NCBI GenBank assembly: GCA_020650975.1
Contig: JAIPMN010002126.1
Location: 1 to 29,922, forward strand
Direction of reading: 5' to 3'
DNA from: Apostichopus californicus
Taxonomy: Eukaryota > Echinodermata > Holothuroidea > Aspidochirotida > Stichopodidae
Length of the DNA: 29,922 nt
The notes under the pieces are model-generated. The model was not told the origin of the DNA and made no database searches. It saw nothing but the letters and a program-made list of their open reading frames with translations. The position numbers and the translations under genes are program-made. How positions within the stretch are numbered: the stretch's first letter is position 1; each line of letters starts with the position of its first letter. This document shows positions 20,041-29,922 of the stretch, one piece after another.

Positions 20041-20604
20041 GCTGTACCTTGGCTGCAATGGAAATGGTAAAACATTTTAGTTTGTGCGATGCAGAATACA
20101 GTGCTAGATCGAGTGGTTAGTACGTATTAAACTCCAGTGCAGTCAAATGGGATAAATCATAGATCAGTAGGGTTCATGGGTACTCAAATGTGTGTGAATA
20201 TACGAGCCAAGAATTTCATGATGTTAGCCACTTGTTAGCCACAAAATGCAAGTGCTCAAACAGTCTGCTTGTCTTGCTACAGTCATGTTTCACGCTGGTA
20301 AAATACTGCAGACATGCAGATAGTAGCCTCGTGTAATGTTTGCTGATAATAAGCACTATAATACGAGGCTTATTACTATTGCTGTCGACCATATTGAAAA
20401 TCATGTGATCTTTTTACTGATGATTGTTGTAGCCTACCTGTTTATAATGATCTTAATGTCAGAAAAATGTAAGTTCCTACTGGCAAACATCGAAAGTCTG
20501 GCCGATTCACATGTTAGTATACAATACTATCTTACTGTAATATTAAAAAAACAAAATTTACAATAAAATTGTTATCATAATATATCATTGTACCATGCAA
20601 TACT

Positions 20605-20672
20605 ATAAGTTTTACATATATTTAATTTTTATGATACAATATTTATATTATTGTATGATACTATGTGAAATG
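20605..20672 (+). repeat. Left member of a 293-bp-spaced direct repeat
   Basis: About 68 AT-rich bases related to 20898-20966. The best-conserved part is ATATTATTGTATGATACTA (20645 and 20938). The pair brackets family A copy 2. Confidence 0.75.
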
Positions 20673-20750
20673 TGTAGTACTATATGCAACCATTTTATTG
20701 TAGATATTTTATATCTCGCGTCAGGGACCACTTTGGAAGGGAAGTGGTCT

Positions 20751-20888
20751 CATGAGAAGGAAGGGCATTGACCGGAAGTGGCCGGTCACTGAGGGTGCAC
20801 AGTGTTAAAAGATTACCAGGGCATACTAGACACGGTAGAATGAGGTGCTAATGTTGTGGGGAGACAGGAAAGCGGGTCACTCGTAAAT
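20751..20888 (-). repeat. Family A dispersed repeat, copy 2 (inverted)
   Basis: Read on the minus strand it has CCTGTCTCCCCACAACATTAG, TCTACCGTGTCTAG, GGTAATCTTTTAACACTGTG, CAGTGACCGG and CAATGCCCTTCCTTCTCATG in the same order as the other copies. The GACCGG/CCGGTC hairpin is kept. Sequence further along (CCTTCCAAAGTGG) resembles the tail of copy 4. Confidence 0.8.
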
Positions 20889-20897
20889 ATATAAACC

Positions 20898-20966
20898 AGT
20901 AAGTTTTATCATTACTGTATGTTATTATGATATACACATATTATTGTATGATACTAATGTGAATTG
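20898..20966 (+). repeat. Right member of a 293-bp-spaced direct repeat
   Basis: Partner of 20605-20672 at a constant offset of 293 bases, with a single-base insertion near its end. Confidence 0.75.
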
Positions 20967-21454
20967 GGTTGCCATTCACTGGCATTCAGCCAGTTAATAG
21001 CCTGAGTTTTGAGGCCTGGAATATAACATGATTTATGGTGAAGTCTTGGTACTTGGTAATGTCATCAAACTTCCTGCTCAGTGCAAAAACAAGATGTATT
21101 CAGGACTCAGTGGAATGTATATTCTAAGACATTAAATTGTCAAAATTGAGTGGAGATCACCTCTAGAGGTGATCTTGAAAATTAGTACAGTGTTTACTTG
21201 GAAATGTTCAAAGGTGAGTTGAGGAGAGATGGATTTTGCACTTAACAGTGAACAAAAGCAACTTTGCAGTGGACCGATCCGTGTGCAAAGAAGGCCACTT
21301 GTAATGCTTTTTATTGGATTGGAATTTATGTAGCTTTGTTCTTGAAAGCAAAGATATGTAAAGTATTGTAATATGTTTTTGTACAGTAACTCTGTAGTAA
21401 TTAATTATGCAAGGTGGCTTATCTTGGTATGCTAGTTATACATGTAGTCTGTAC
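20967..21454. other. No gene recognised; contains a perfect 22-bp palindrome
   Basis: Intronic sequence with no exon-like signal. The palindrome at 21154-21175 is listed separately. Confidence 0.5.
21154..21175. repeat. Perfect 22-bp palindrome
   Basis: Half-site AGATCACCTCT is followed without spacer by its exact reverse complement. It is long for a chance palindrome in a 30-kb window. It could be a dimeric protein-binding site or a foldback remnant; nothing nearby decides. Confidence 0.9.
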
Positions 21455-22827
21455 TATATGTTCAAACGATTGTAATGATTAAACAGAAAATATATACCGA
21501 TTTTTTTTTCCATAATCGGGCCGATTCCGATTATTTGAAAAGAGAAAATATCCCGTTTATACGAAATCGGCAATAAAGTATGTGATAGAAACAATTATTG
21601 TTGTCATTTTCCTCTGTTTCCTTTTGCTTTCATTGTAAAAAGAGGCTCTTATGTATCCTTTTGTATGTACCAAATCACCTCTGGAATTTCGCGGAAAAAA
21701 AAAATGTCACCTGTTAATGGTTTGAAATGCGCTAAGAATAGTTACTCAAAATATCCATCTCAAAAAGTATATCAGACAAACCATCCATACTTCAATCTTT
21801 ACCAAAGTGTAAATTTTAATTACATATTCCTTACATTCCGACATTATTTTGTACTTATTTTCAGTATGATTCCGTTTATGAACAACTAGATATGTTACGA
21901 ACTTGAAGTTATACATCCTTATTCGTTACCTATCTAACTCCATTTAAGTTCATTTAAAAAATGTGAGCTTAGGCCAGTCAAACTGAACAGCAAATTGTAC
22001 CATCGTAACTTGTTTATAATTACTGTAGAATGTTACTAGATTGATGTAAAGAAATCATAACAACTAGAAATTACACCAATATTGTTTTTTCACATGATAA
22101 ATTTGCATTTACTTGTGCATAATTGATTTGAGCAAAATTGTAGACCGTATTCCGAGACCTGTTTACAATGTAACAACCTAGTGTTAGGCCTAATGCGACG
22201 GCTATGGATTCAAGGCATATCAGCATTTCTGCCAAAATTAAATTAATTTTTGAGGCCATTGCGGCAAACATCGAAAGGTTGAAAAAAATGAAGATAAGAG
22301 GGTCTACGGTAAAAGGGAGGTGATGGGCATGGAAGTATTGCCCTTTGCAAATTGTGAGAAAAAGAAACATTTAAATTACAAATTAGTGCATCAAATACTG
22401 CACTATGGAGCATTTCAAGCCTAAACATAACCTATACTCAGCTAATCAACATAGGCCTTATATAATACAGCACATTCGTTAATTTGCGAAATTGGTATTT
22501 TTACCATGCTTACTGTGGCGAGAAACATTGAAGTCACTAACCACGAGGGAAGCAAAATCGGCAACCCTGGCAGCCTAATTTGATGAAACTACATTTTGAA
22601 AGACGTATAGAGGTTGTCTTTATTTTTATGTTTCGTAGTAAAAGAACAAACCTAGAACATCAGTTGATATTTTCACCTTCCATATGTTTTTAAAATAAAA
22701 ATATCTTCACATTCCATATGTTTTTGAATAATTGGTATAACATTTAACTGGTATGCCCGTAATTTTTACCGATAAATGTTCCAATTATGAAATAATCGGC
22801 CTGATTCCGATTATCGTTTGAACACTA
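21455..22827. mobile_element. Candidate non-autonomous hAT-like element, about 1.37 kb
   Basis: Inverted ends: TGTTCAAACGAT at 21459-21470 and its exact complement at 22813-22824. The right end read inward is TAGTGTTCAAACGAT; the left reads TATATGTTCAAACGAT, one base longer. Both ends carry a subterminal hairpin of the same design, ATAATCGG-7 bases-CCGATTAT (21512-21534 and 22792-22814). The flanks GTCTGTAC (21447-21454) and GCCTGTAT (22828-22835) match at 6 of 8 bases, as a decayed 8-bp hAT duplication would. No transposase is recognisable: the frames at 21665-21889 (plus) and 22071-22370 (minus) lack any such motif. The superfamily is inferred from the end structure and duplication length only. 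Confidence 0.65.
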
Positions 22828-23420
22828 GCCTGTATACTTTTATTAATACATGTTACTGTAGCTACAGTAAACCTTGTACTACTGTATGTAGCCTGTATAC
22901 TTTTATTAATATGTTACTGTAGCGACAGTCAACCTTGTACTACTGTTTGTAGCCTGTATACTTTTATTAATGTTACTACATAGCTACAGTTAACCTTCTA
23001 CTACTATATGTAGCCTACATACTTTTATTAATACATGTTACTGTAGCTACAGTAAACCTTGTACTACTGTATGTAGCCTGTATACTTTTAATAATGTTAC
23101 TACATAGCTACAGTTAACCTTCTACTACTATATGTAGCCTACATACTTTTATTAATACATGTTACTGTAGCGACAGTCAACCTTGTACTACTGTTTGTAG
23201 CCTGTATACTTTTAATAATGTTACTACATAGCTACAGTTAACCTTCTACTACTATATGTAGCCTACATACTTTTATTAATACATGTTACTGTAGCTACAG
23301 TAAACCTTCTACTACTATATGTAGCCTGTACAGCTTTATTAATATGTTACTGTAGCTACAGTTAACACTCTACAACTATTTGTAGCCTGTATAGTGTATA
23401 CATAGACTGTAGCTAGTATG
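22828..23420 (+). repeat. Nine-copy ~62-bp tandem array with dimeric higher-order pattern
   Basis: Nine units of 61-63 bases, each starting GCCT(GT/AC)A, then mostly TACTTTTATTAAT, a GTTACT core, AGC(T/G)ACAGT and a CTACTACT-like end closing TGTA. A tenth, partial unit follows 23385. Two unit types alternate from the third copy on: one with GTTACTACATAGC and CTACTATATGTA, the other with ACATGTTACTGTAGC. This gives a repeated dimer of about 124 bases (units 3-4, 5-6, 7-8). No coding content. Confidence 0.92.
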
Positions 23421-26400
23421 ACAGTATGACATCATCATGTCACATTAAACATGTTGAAGAGAAACTACTCACTAGAGAAATGTTTGTTATATGATAATGT
23501 AGGCAGGCTTGGTACAATATCATATATACAGTCCACTTAACGTACTGACACTTTGCTTTGTTTTGAGTAATTAACCATTGAGGTACTGTAAGTAGAGTAC
23601 TGTAAGTAGCACAGTTCATTCAGAGACCTGCTTTGCTGTGAATGTTTTGCAGGCCTTCGATGATGGTTGTCTGAAGAATAACAGATCATCATTCTCTTGC
23701 AGTTTTCAACAAACAATCAAAGTTTTTGTTCGTTTGCTGTATAAATTTGTACGACAGCAGATGTTAGGCTGCATGTGGTTAGGCTGCAATTTGATGTGAT
23801 GTTAGTGATGTTAGGCTGCAATTTATGTCATTGTTGTCGCCTTTAAAAAATTTTACAATCTGTGCGCGGTTCCACCACGTACAGCAGGTTATCGACAGCA
23901 CAGTAGGCAGGAAATTAACGTCATGAGCTGTTAGCTGTTAAGGTCTGTAGTTCTTACAAGATTTCAAAGCCCCTCCAGATTCATAAAACATTTAACATCC
24001 ATCGATATTGCCCTTCAAGAAAACTTGTGTAGAGTCTAGCCAACCTCATGATTTAATAAATTGTAAATTTAATGAGGAAAAGTGTAGTTCACATTAATCA
24101 TAAATTTCACATTTTTGAGTTTTAAATGTTTGTTAGAATGCAGAGAGTGATGTTAATGAAAAACCATGATGTTTGCGTAGGTGGATTCTTTATATATACT
24201 TCCCTTTATACCCGGGATGATTTTCACATTGTAGGCACAATGTTAGTCTTGAAATTGTTATAGTCCAAGCAGGAAAGGAAAAGAAAGAATTTTTTTTGAT
24301 TGTTGGTAAATGTTCCTAAAGCTATTTCGGTGTTCAAGATATTCACTATTGAAATACTCTTAACCTCTGGAATGATCCTCTAAGGCTAAAATTGAAGATG
24401 AAGACATTGTGATGTACAGTATGTCATTTGAGACCATGAATTTGTTGTTTTGTTTTCCCCATCAAGTTTTTTGTGTTGCATCTGAGCAACTGACCTAATG
24501 GTCTGTGTGTAATAAGTCACTTAAAACTGTCACTCAATCACTTAAAGTCTCAATATACGTAAGTGGTTGCTGATGAATTTCGGAAAAAAAAACTTCCGAA
24601 GCAGATTCAATGTTTCTTATTCTAAATTATGCACTCTGTCCAAGTGGGTAATGGAGAAAAGAAGTCGAAATCGAAAGAAAGAAATTTGTTATCTGTTGCC
24701 CGTATGGCGCAAACGATTTACCGTAAAGTCACTGCTACCGCCCATGTCAGCATGTTCATTACACAAATGTAACTATATACTTGTGTCGTCGACTTTTCTT
24801 ACCCAATTTCACGGAGGATAAGTCTGAAAACACCTGTTTCTTCCTTGCAATGGAAGGAAATGACACAATTTTGCAAGCTACTTCGGTAAGACCAAAAGAA
24901 AGATACTATTCAAATATGGACCTGACACAGGCTAGCACACAGGCCTAATGGTCGTAAAGAAAACAGAAAGATTTTATTGGCGCATTATCTGTTCGGCGGG
25001 GTTTGCAAATTTTGATTGAAGTTTGTAGAATCTACAGACTCATTTAACAATCTGGCAAATTTTATTCAGCTCAATATGTTTAACAACAGATAACTCAATA
25101 AAAATAGTGATTATTAATATGAAAATTGCATAGAACGTTGTTATTTTCACTGAGCTTTTATGGCAGTAAGCTGGAAAGGTTGAAGTTAAATTTGGCAAAC
25201 ACACGTTGAGACTTTAAAACTGATGAACAACCTCAGCTGTTTAAAGGGTGTGAAGACTCGTGCAAAAAGAAACGTCTAATGCCGGTTATTTGACCTAGTT
25301 TCGAATGAGGTGTAACAGAATTGTTATAGACACCACCATCGATCCCAGAAAAAAAAAAACACAGCTAGCTACCGTCGGTAATTAGACGCTAGTGCAGTCA
25401 GTACATACAGCTGCAGTTAATACCCACAGCACAGTGTATAAACGATACAGCGATGGACATCCTAGGTCCAGCTAAAGATAACAAGGTATCACGTTTCATT
25501 ACTGTCTGCATTTTGTAGCGACACAAACAAAACGTCACTTGCAAGCAACAGAAAGTTACCTTTTTCAGATGGCCGCACGCTGTTTGGGACAAGTCTTCAA
25601 TGCCTTTAAACCTGGGTCATTTTCTCAAAACTTAGAAGTGGTTCATAACAATACAGCCTGGGCTCTTGGTAGTGCTGTGTACCACACAGTCTACCACGAC
25701 AACGTATCTAAATTAATTTTTTGCACGAAGTCATCCTTTAAGGTTTGTCCATGATGGTTACCTGTTCAAGTTGAAAGTGTTCATTTGCACTGTACGGTTG
25801 TCTTGTGGTAATACATCTGAAAAGATACTCATTAACTCCTGGTTTTTACCAACAAGTATTAATGTCTGTATATACAGTATATATACCTACAGACAGATAG
25901 ATAGATATTTGAGACCCAGCAATAGGACAATTTTCAGCCTTGCCTTGATAGCTTTGCAAAGCAGAGTAATCAATGTGGTTTGTCTATATAAAGTTATTAA
26001 CTATATTAACTCACTTTAAAAGGAAAGAGCTGCATTTTCATATAAGTATGAAGGTTTTTTGCGATCAAGGCTTAGTTTGCATATTGCCCACACACAGTAC
26101 AGCAGGATGTGGCAGGTGGGCTTTACTGTGTGGATTATTTTTTAATACATGTATGCAGTGTGCTACACATATGATATACTGCCATTTTAGAATAAATCGT
26201 TGCTGGACTATTTGTGAGCTATTTTTAAATCAATTGTATCTGTAGACTACGAACTGGAAGTATATGAAGACTGAATTGTTGTGTCAGTTAAATCTGTAAG
26301 ATGGAGGCAGTCTCAATGCCAACGGCAAACTTTTGAATTGAGCTGTATTTTTGAGTTGAATTCCACATCTTGGTCAACCATGTCTGAACGGAAATCTTTG

Positions 26401-26536
26401 CGGTTTGTTTAAAATCATTGAAATATCACATTTAGTTTGTGCAGCTAATCGTCACATGCATAAGAGTTGACACATAATTAATGGACATAAAATGGGTTCC
26501 ATCTTGAATAATTACTGTTAGATACAGCTCTTCAAT
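23421..26536. other. No gene firmly recognised
   Basis: Small repeats only: GTACTGTAAGTAG twice near 23584-23609, and TTAGGCTGCA three times near 23765-23820. Frames at 24567-24821 and 25771-26245 are not protein-like. The frame at 25539-25754 has slightly more coding-like codon use and is discussed under findings. A G-to-A-rich poly-A run lies near 25350-25361. Confidence 0.5.
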
Positions 26537-26549
26537 GTTGAATATATCA
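26537..26549 (+). repeat. 13-bp flanking direct repeat, left copy (GTTGAATATATCA)
   Basis: Exact match to 26745-26757; the two bracket family A copy 3 and look like a target-site duplication. Confidence 0.75.
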
Positions 26550-26744
26550 ATTTACTTCGCTCCTCGGTTACCTGTCTACTCAAACCCTTAGCACCATTAC
26601 TACCGTGCCTATAATGTCCTTGGTAACCTTTTAACACTGTGCACCCTCTGTAAGCGGGCATTGCCCTTCCTTCTCATTCAACCACTTAAGGTGCCTACAT
26701 GCGTTTTTTCAATCGAAACATTTCCTTCGGAGTTCGTCCTTTCG
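26550..26744 (+). mobile_element. Family A dispersed element, copy 3 (195 bp, with target duplication)
   Basis: Starts ATTTACTTCGCTCCTCGG, carries CTACCGTGCCTATAATGTCC, GGTAACCTTTTAACACTGTG and TTGCCCTTCCTTCTCATTC, and continues past the point where copy 1 stops (AAGGTGCCTACATGCG, shared with copy 4). A perfect 13-bp direct repeat abuts both ends. A short element with a target duplication longer than 10 bp and no coding capacity suggests LINE-assisted (SINE-like) insertion. I see no convincing Pol III A or B box, no poly-A tail and no tRNA likeness, so the class is open. Inferred from four copies. Confidence 0.65.
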
Positions 26745-26757
26745 GTTGAATATATCA
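26745..26757 (+). repeat. 13-bp flanking direct repeat, right copy (GTTGAATATATCA)
   Basis: Exact copy of 26537-26549. Confidence 0.75.
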
Positions 26758-28584
26758 GTTCAATTGAGGTGCCTTCTTCATGCGAGGTGGATTACATTTG
26801 ATTTGCTGTTTACCATACAGTTTTTACATTCACAGGGGATGAAATTTCTTTCATTGATTTTACAAATGGTTGACTGATTTTTTGGATAACATGCAGTGGC
26901 ATTGCCGTATGTCCGTTGGAGTTGGTGTGTGTGTTTGTTGTTGCAGTGACATTTTGGATTTTCTGTGTATTTGATGTGTCGTTTTTTACATAAGTAATAC
27001 AGTATTATGTTTGTGAAAACGAATAACCAATATGCCCTAACTGATATTTAATTAATTAATTGATTTATTAAGTAAAACTCTCCTTCACTTTTTAACGTCA
27101 GTATGTGCCTAACCTATAGGCTTCTAATGCCTCAATCGTTTTTTATCTTTCTTTTCTATTGTAACATGAGCATTCAATTGTAAGGGAGTGGGAATAGGTC
27201 ATTAAATTGAAAAAAAAAGATAATCAGATTGTTTGTTTCTATTTATTAGGAACCCTCCATCTCACAATTTGTCTAGAGGGATTACTTGACAAATTTAAGC
27301 AGTTTCTTTCTGCAACCTGTACACAACCCCTGGAAATATAGAAACGGTACAGACTTTTGACTTCGCTGATTAATTACATGAGACAACTGGACGATGCCTA
27401 CATGTATGCAAATCATAAGGAATTAAAAAAATAAAAAAAATAAATAAAAAAAAGTGTGCAAATAATATCTCATTTCCATGGAAATGTCCCAGAATGCATT
27501 GGATATTCATGGTTGTATCAGAACAGCAAGAGTAAGATGAACCGCACAACAAGAATAACAACAGTAACAATATAGCAAAGACAGTGGTAGTCTGTGTATC
27601 TTCTGTGACCAGCCACCCGGGTAACTGAAGATACTTGGTTAGTAAACTACATATAAGAGAGACAAACACACCCATCATCTATGCAGTGTAGTTAGGCTAG
27701 CATAGCTAAATAGTACTTTCCCCAGGGTACGTCCATACAGATTGAAATTGTCAGTTTCACTTTCCAAAGGTTTCACAGACGGTAGGATTATATAGTTTGC
27801 TTTCTCTCTGTGGCAAAAACAAAGAAAGAAAGAAAGAAAACATTGAATAAAATAAAATCACCCCATCATCGTTTTATATGACACTTCTCGATCAGTAATA
27901 AGCAGAGTTTATCGTTGTTTTAAGCTCAAGACATGAAAAAAAGAAGATGGTAGGTGACTAACAGGTGGCATTATTTGGAATTAACTTGATCAGTCAGGCC
28001 TACATATCAGTCTGCTTAATGGCAAAGCCGTTTTGCCATCGTGTTCTTATGTAAGTACGTACTAGAGATGTTGCAGTCGATGATGGCGATGGTGAAACGG
28101 AAACATTATTTTTTATATTTATTTATTTAAATTTTTTTTTTTTTTCTGCTTCTGCTGCCAGATCTGTTAGGTTATTCTGTAGAAAGTTTGGAAAACCAGT
28201 GCTGGGTACTAGATGGATTTGTTTACAAAAAGACTTTTGTAGCTTCACCTTGTCATTGTTTCATAGAGAAAATGCTGAGGCATTTTTGTGCATTATTTTG
28301 GTTCATGAAATGTACGTCTTTAATCTTAAATCTTACTGATCTATATGTCTATGGTTATATCAGAGGCTTGTAATAAAATCACCCTTGATACAGGGTTGCT
28401 GACCAAATGTCTAAACTGCTCTCAGTCATAGTGTATTTAATGGCAATAGAGCTGCTACTGAATACACATGGCTGACTAACTGTATACGATACCACTAGTA
28501 GTCTGCAATGAAGAAAGCCTTGTTCACATTTGAGAACGTAAGGAGTTTCCGGATCCCGTTTTTCCTGAGAGTTAGTAAAGCTGA
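26758..28584. other. No gene recognised
   Basis: Poly-A/T-rich stretches near 27424-27453 and 28118-28145. A perfect 16-bp palindrome of CATTTCCA type lies at 27471-27486, and a hairpin with ATGGCAAA arms at 28019-28039. The minus frame at 27370-27678 looks hydrophobic only because it crosses AT-rich simple sequence. The plus frame at 28188-28373 has no family likeness. Confidence 0.5.
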
Positions 28585-28760
28585 ATTTACTTCATTCCTC
28601 GCTTACCTGTCTCCCCACAACCTTAGCACCTCTTTCTACCCTGCCTAGAATGAACTGGTAACCTTTTAACACTGTGCGCCCTCTATGACCGGCTCTTTCG
28701 ACCAATGCCCTTCTCATTCTACCATCCAAAGTGCCAACATTGTGCGTTTTGTTGTCCGGA
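28585..28760 (+). repeat. Family A dispersed repeat, copy 4
   Basis: Starts ATTTACTTCATTCCTCGC, keeps CCTGTCTCCCCACAACCTTAG, GGTAACCTTTTAACACTGTG and CTATGACCGG, and shares a CCAAAGTGCC...GCGTTTT tail with copy 3. No clear target duplication was found. The hairpin near GACCGG is degraded. Confidence 0.8.
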
Positions 28761-29112
28761 TTTCATACAGCGATTTTCATACGGAACCTGTGTTCTTGGT
28801 CTTTACCATAGTTTTGATACTGAAATATTACCAAGCGTGCACAGCCCGATAAGTACCCCTTTTTAGTGTAAGCTTACATGCATGCAGTTCCTACATCAGC
28901 TTTCTCCGTAATTTGGCATGTACCACTGAAGACCATGCTCTTCCACAAATTGTTCCATGTCCTCCTTGTATAGCAAAACACTAGTCTACCCACTGTCTCA
29001 ATTAAACTGTTCATGTTGTTAAGTGTGCTGTTTTCCATATATAGTCATGCTTCAAGGTTAGGATGATTTCAGTGTTAAGTTGTACACCGTAGTAGACACA
29101 TTTTACATTAAT
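28761..29112. other. No gene recognised
   Basis: AT-rich spacer between family A copy 4 and the satellite-like repeat. Confidence 0.5.
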
Positions 29113-29922
29113 TAGTGAAATGTGAACTGTTTGTTTATTTATTCTTTTGAAGTAAGACTGATAATGTTTGACATTGATATGAACAGCATTTAAAATTTGC
29201 TTTCTCATACACCACAGCAGGAAACAATTTATAGAGCTCTACAGTACGAAACAACGGTTTGTATAACACATGCAACATGTAGGCTAATCAGTAGCCTATA
29301 ATTGTGTAGGCCCACCATTAAAATTGCACGGTCTTACCGAAAACGAAAATTGACCAAAAAAAAATTCATATTTTGATCAGAATTCAGTCATGTTAAAAAT
29401 GCAGACTTAAGGTTTGTGATTCCAAGCTAACTTGTGTTACACTTTTCATGATCTTCACTCAGTCCAGATGCTCTGGTTGTGATTTGAATAATAGTGAAAT
29501 GTGAACTGTTTGTTTATTTATTCTTTTGAAGTAAGACTGATAATGTTTGACATTGATATGAACAGCATTTCAAATTTGCTTTCTCATACACCACAGCAGG
29601 AAACAATTTATAGAGCTCTACAGTAAGAAACAACGGTTTGTATAACACATGCAACATGTAGGCTAATCAGTAGCCTATAATTGTGTAGGCCCACCATTAA
29701 AATTGCACGGTCTTACCGAAAACGAAAATTGACCCCAAAAAAAATTCATATTTTGATCAGAATTCAGTCATGTTAAAAATGCAGACTTAAGGTATGTGAT
29801 TCCAAGCTAACTAGTGTTACACTTTTCATGATCTTCACTCAGTCCAGATGCTCTGGTTGTGATTTGAATAATAGTGAAATGTGAACTGTTTGTTTATTTA
29901 TTCTTTTGAAGTAAGACTGATA
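29113..29922 (+). repeat. ~380-bp tandem repeat, 2.1 copies, truncated by the window edge
   Basis: The start word TAGTGAAATGTGAACTG occurs at 29113, 29492 and 29872, giving periods of 379 and 380. Units 1 and 2 differ at only a handful of positions. The unit contains an AGGCTA/TAGCCT hairpin and no open frame of note. The third copy is cut by the end of the window, so the array may be much longer. Confidence 0.95.

Larger units (their letters stand above)
14911..29922 (+). other. Apparent first coding intron of the STAT gene (runs off the window)
   Basis: The intron opens with the donor GTAAGT in phase 2. The continuing exon must start with G to complete the split Trp codon and then encode the rest of the STAT N-domain. 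I read the longer frames to the right and found none resembling that, so the intron appears to be at least 15,012 bases. It is filled with the repeats listed separately. A short missed exon cannot be excluded by eye. Confidence 0.6.

Noticed and set aside
22071-22370. 99-codon minus-strand frame inside the hAT-like element as a possible transposase
   Set aside because: No hAT dimerisation motif or other transposase feature is visible; the element appears non-autonomous.
25569-25754. Resemblance of NNTAWALG to the NNATWAIG-type motif of transportin/importin repeats
   Set aside because: Residues before and after do not align and the spacing differs, so the short match is probably coincidence.
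27370-27678. 102-codon minus-strand frame that looks like a membrane protein
   Set aside because: The hydrophobic and Phe-rich runs come from translating A-rich simple sequence (27424-27453) and AACAACA-type repeats. No family likeness.
28167-28373. Possible second STAT exon after the acceptor-like TTCTGCTGCCAG
   Set aside because: The phase-2 join would turn the split Trp codon into TGA, and the translated sequence does not resemble the STAT N-domain.
1-29922. tRNA, rRNA or CRISPR arrays
   Set aside because: No tRNA B-box-like GGTTCGANTCC with a matching cloverleaf was seen. The tandem arrays have no unique spacers between constant repeats.

Overview
The window reads as animal nuclear DNA: AT-rich, almost entirely non-coding, packed with repeats and carrying one convincing spliced exon. 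That exon encodes the first 43 residues plus a split codon of a STAT transcription factor, closest by eye to STAT5. Words such as TAGGCCTA and TACTGTA/TACAGTA are frequent, and there are CR1/L2-like and hAT-like repeats. I take this as a marine invertebrate, possibly an echinoderm. That placement is an impression, not a measurement. There is no bacterial gene structure, no operon, no CRISPR array and no tRNA or rRNA gene that I can recognise. Nearly all open frames over 60 codons look like chance frames.

Layout. 1-1071: no gene. 1075-1900: AT-rich sequence that ends (minus strand) like a non-LTR retrotransposon tail, with a diverged tandem duplication at 1114-1579. 1901-9500: no gene; G/C homopolymers, a GAT/GTC tract, a GATC-rich repeat, a perfect 16-bp-arm hairpin, a G-rich block and a small assembly gap. 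9509-9865: a 357-bp non-autonomous hAT element with a perfect 8-bp target duplication. 9874-14725: no recognised gene; one copy (13231-13368) of a dispersed repeat here called family A. 14726-14910: the STAT exon, with 54 bases of 5' UTR and 131 coding bases. 14911 to the window end: apparently the intron after that exon, at least 15 kb, because no continuation exon was found.

Within that intron: a pyrimidine minisatellite (15009-15108), a minus-strand non-LTR reverse-transcriptase remnant (16066-17155) with a recognisable FADDTN motif, short tandem repeats, a second assembly gap, and family A copy 2 (20751-20888, minus strand). Then come a 1.37-kb hAT-like element (21455-22827) abutting a nine-copy ~62-bp tandem array (22828-23420), family A copy 3 (26550-26744) with a 13-bp flanking direct repeat, family A copy 4 (28585-28760), and a ~380-bp satellite-like tandem repeat running off the right edge.

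Only one protein-coding gene is visible, so no pathway can be assembled from neighbours. The most rewarding material is the repeats: the family A element, the two hAT-like elements, an apparently nested insertion at 15.7-17.7 kb, and the two tandem arrays. I did not find a new multi-gene system here.
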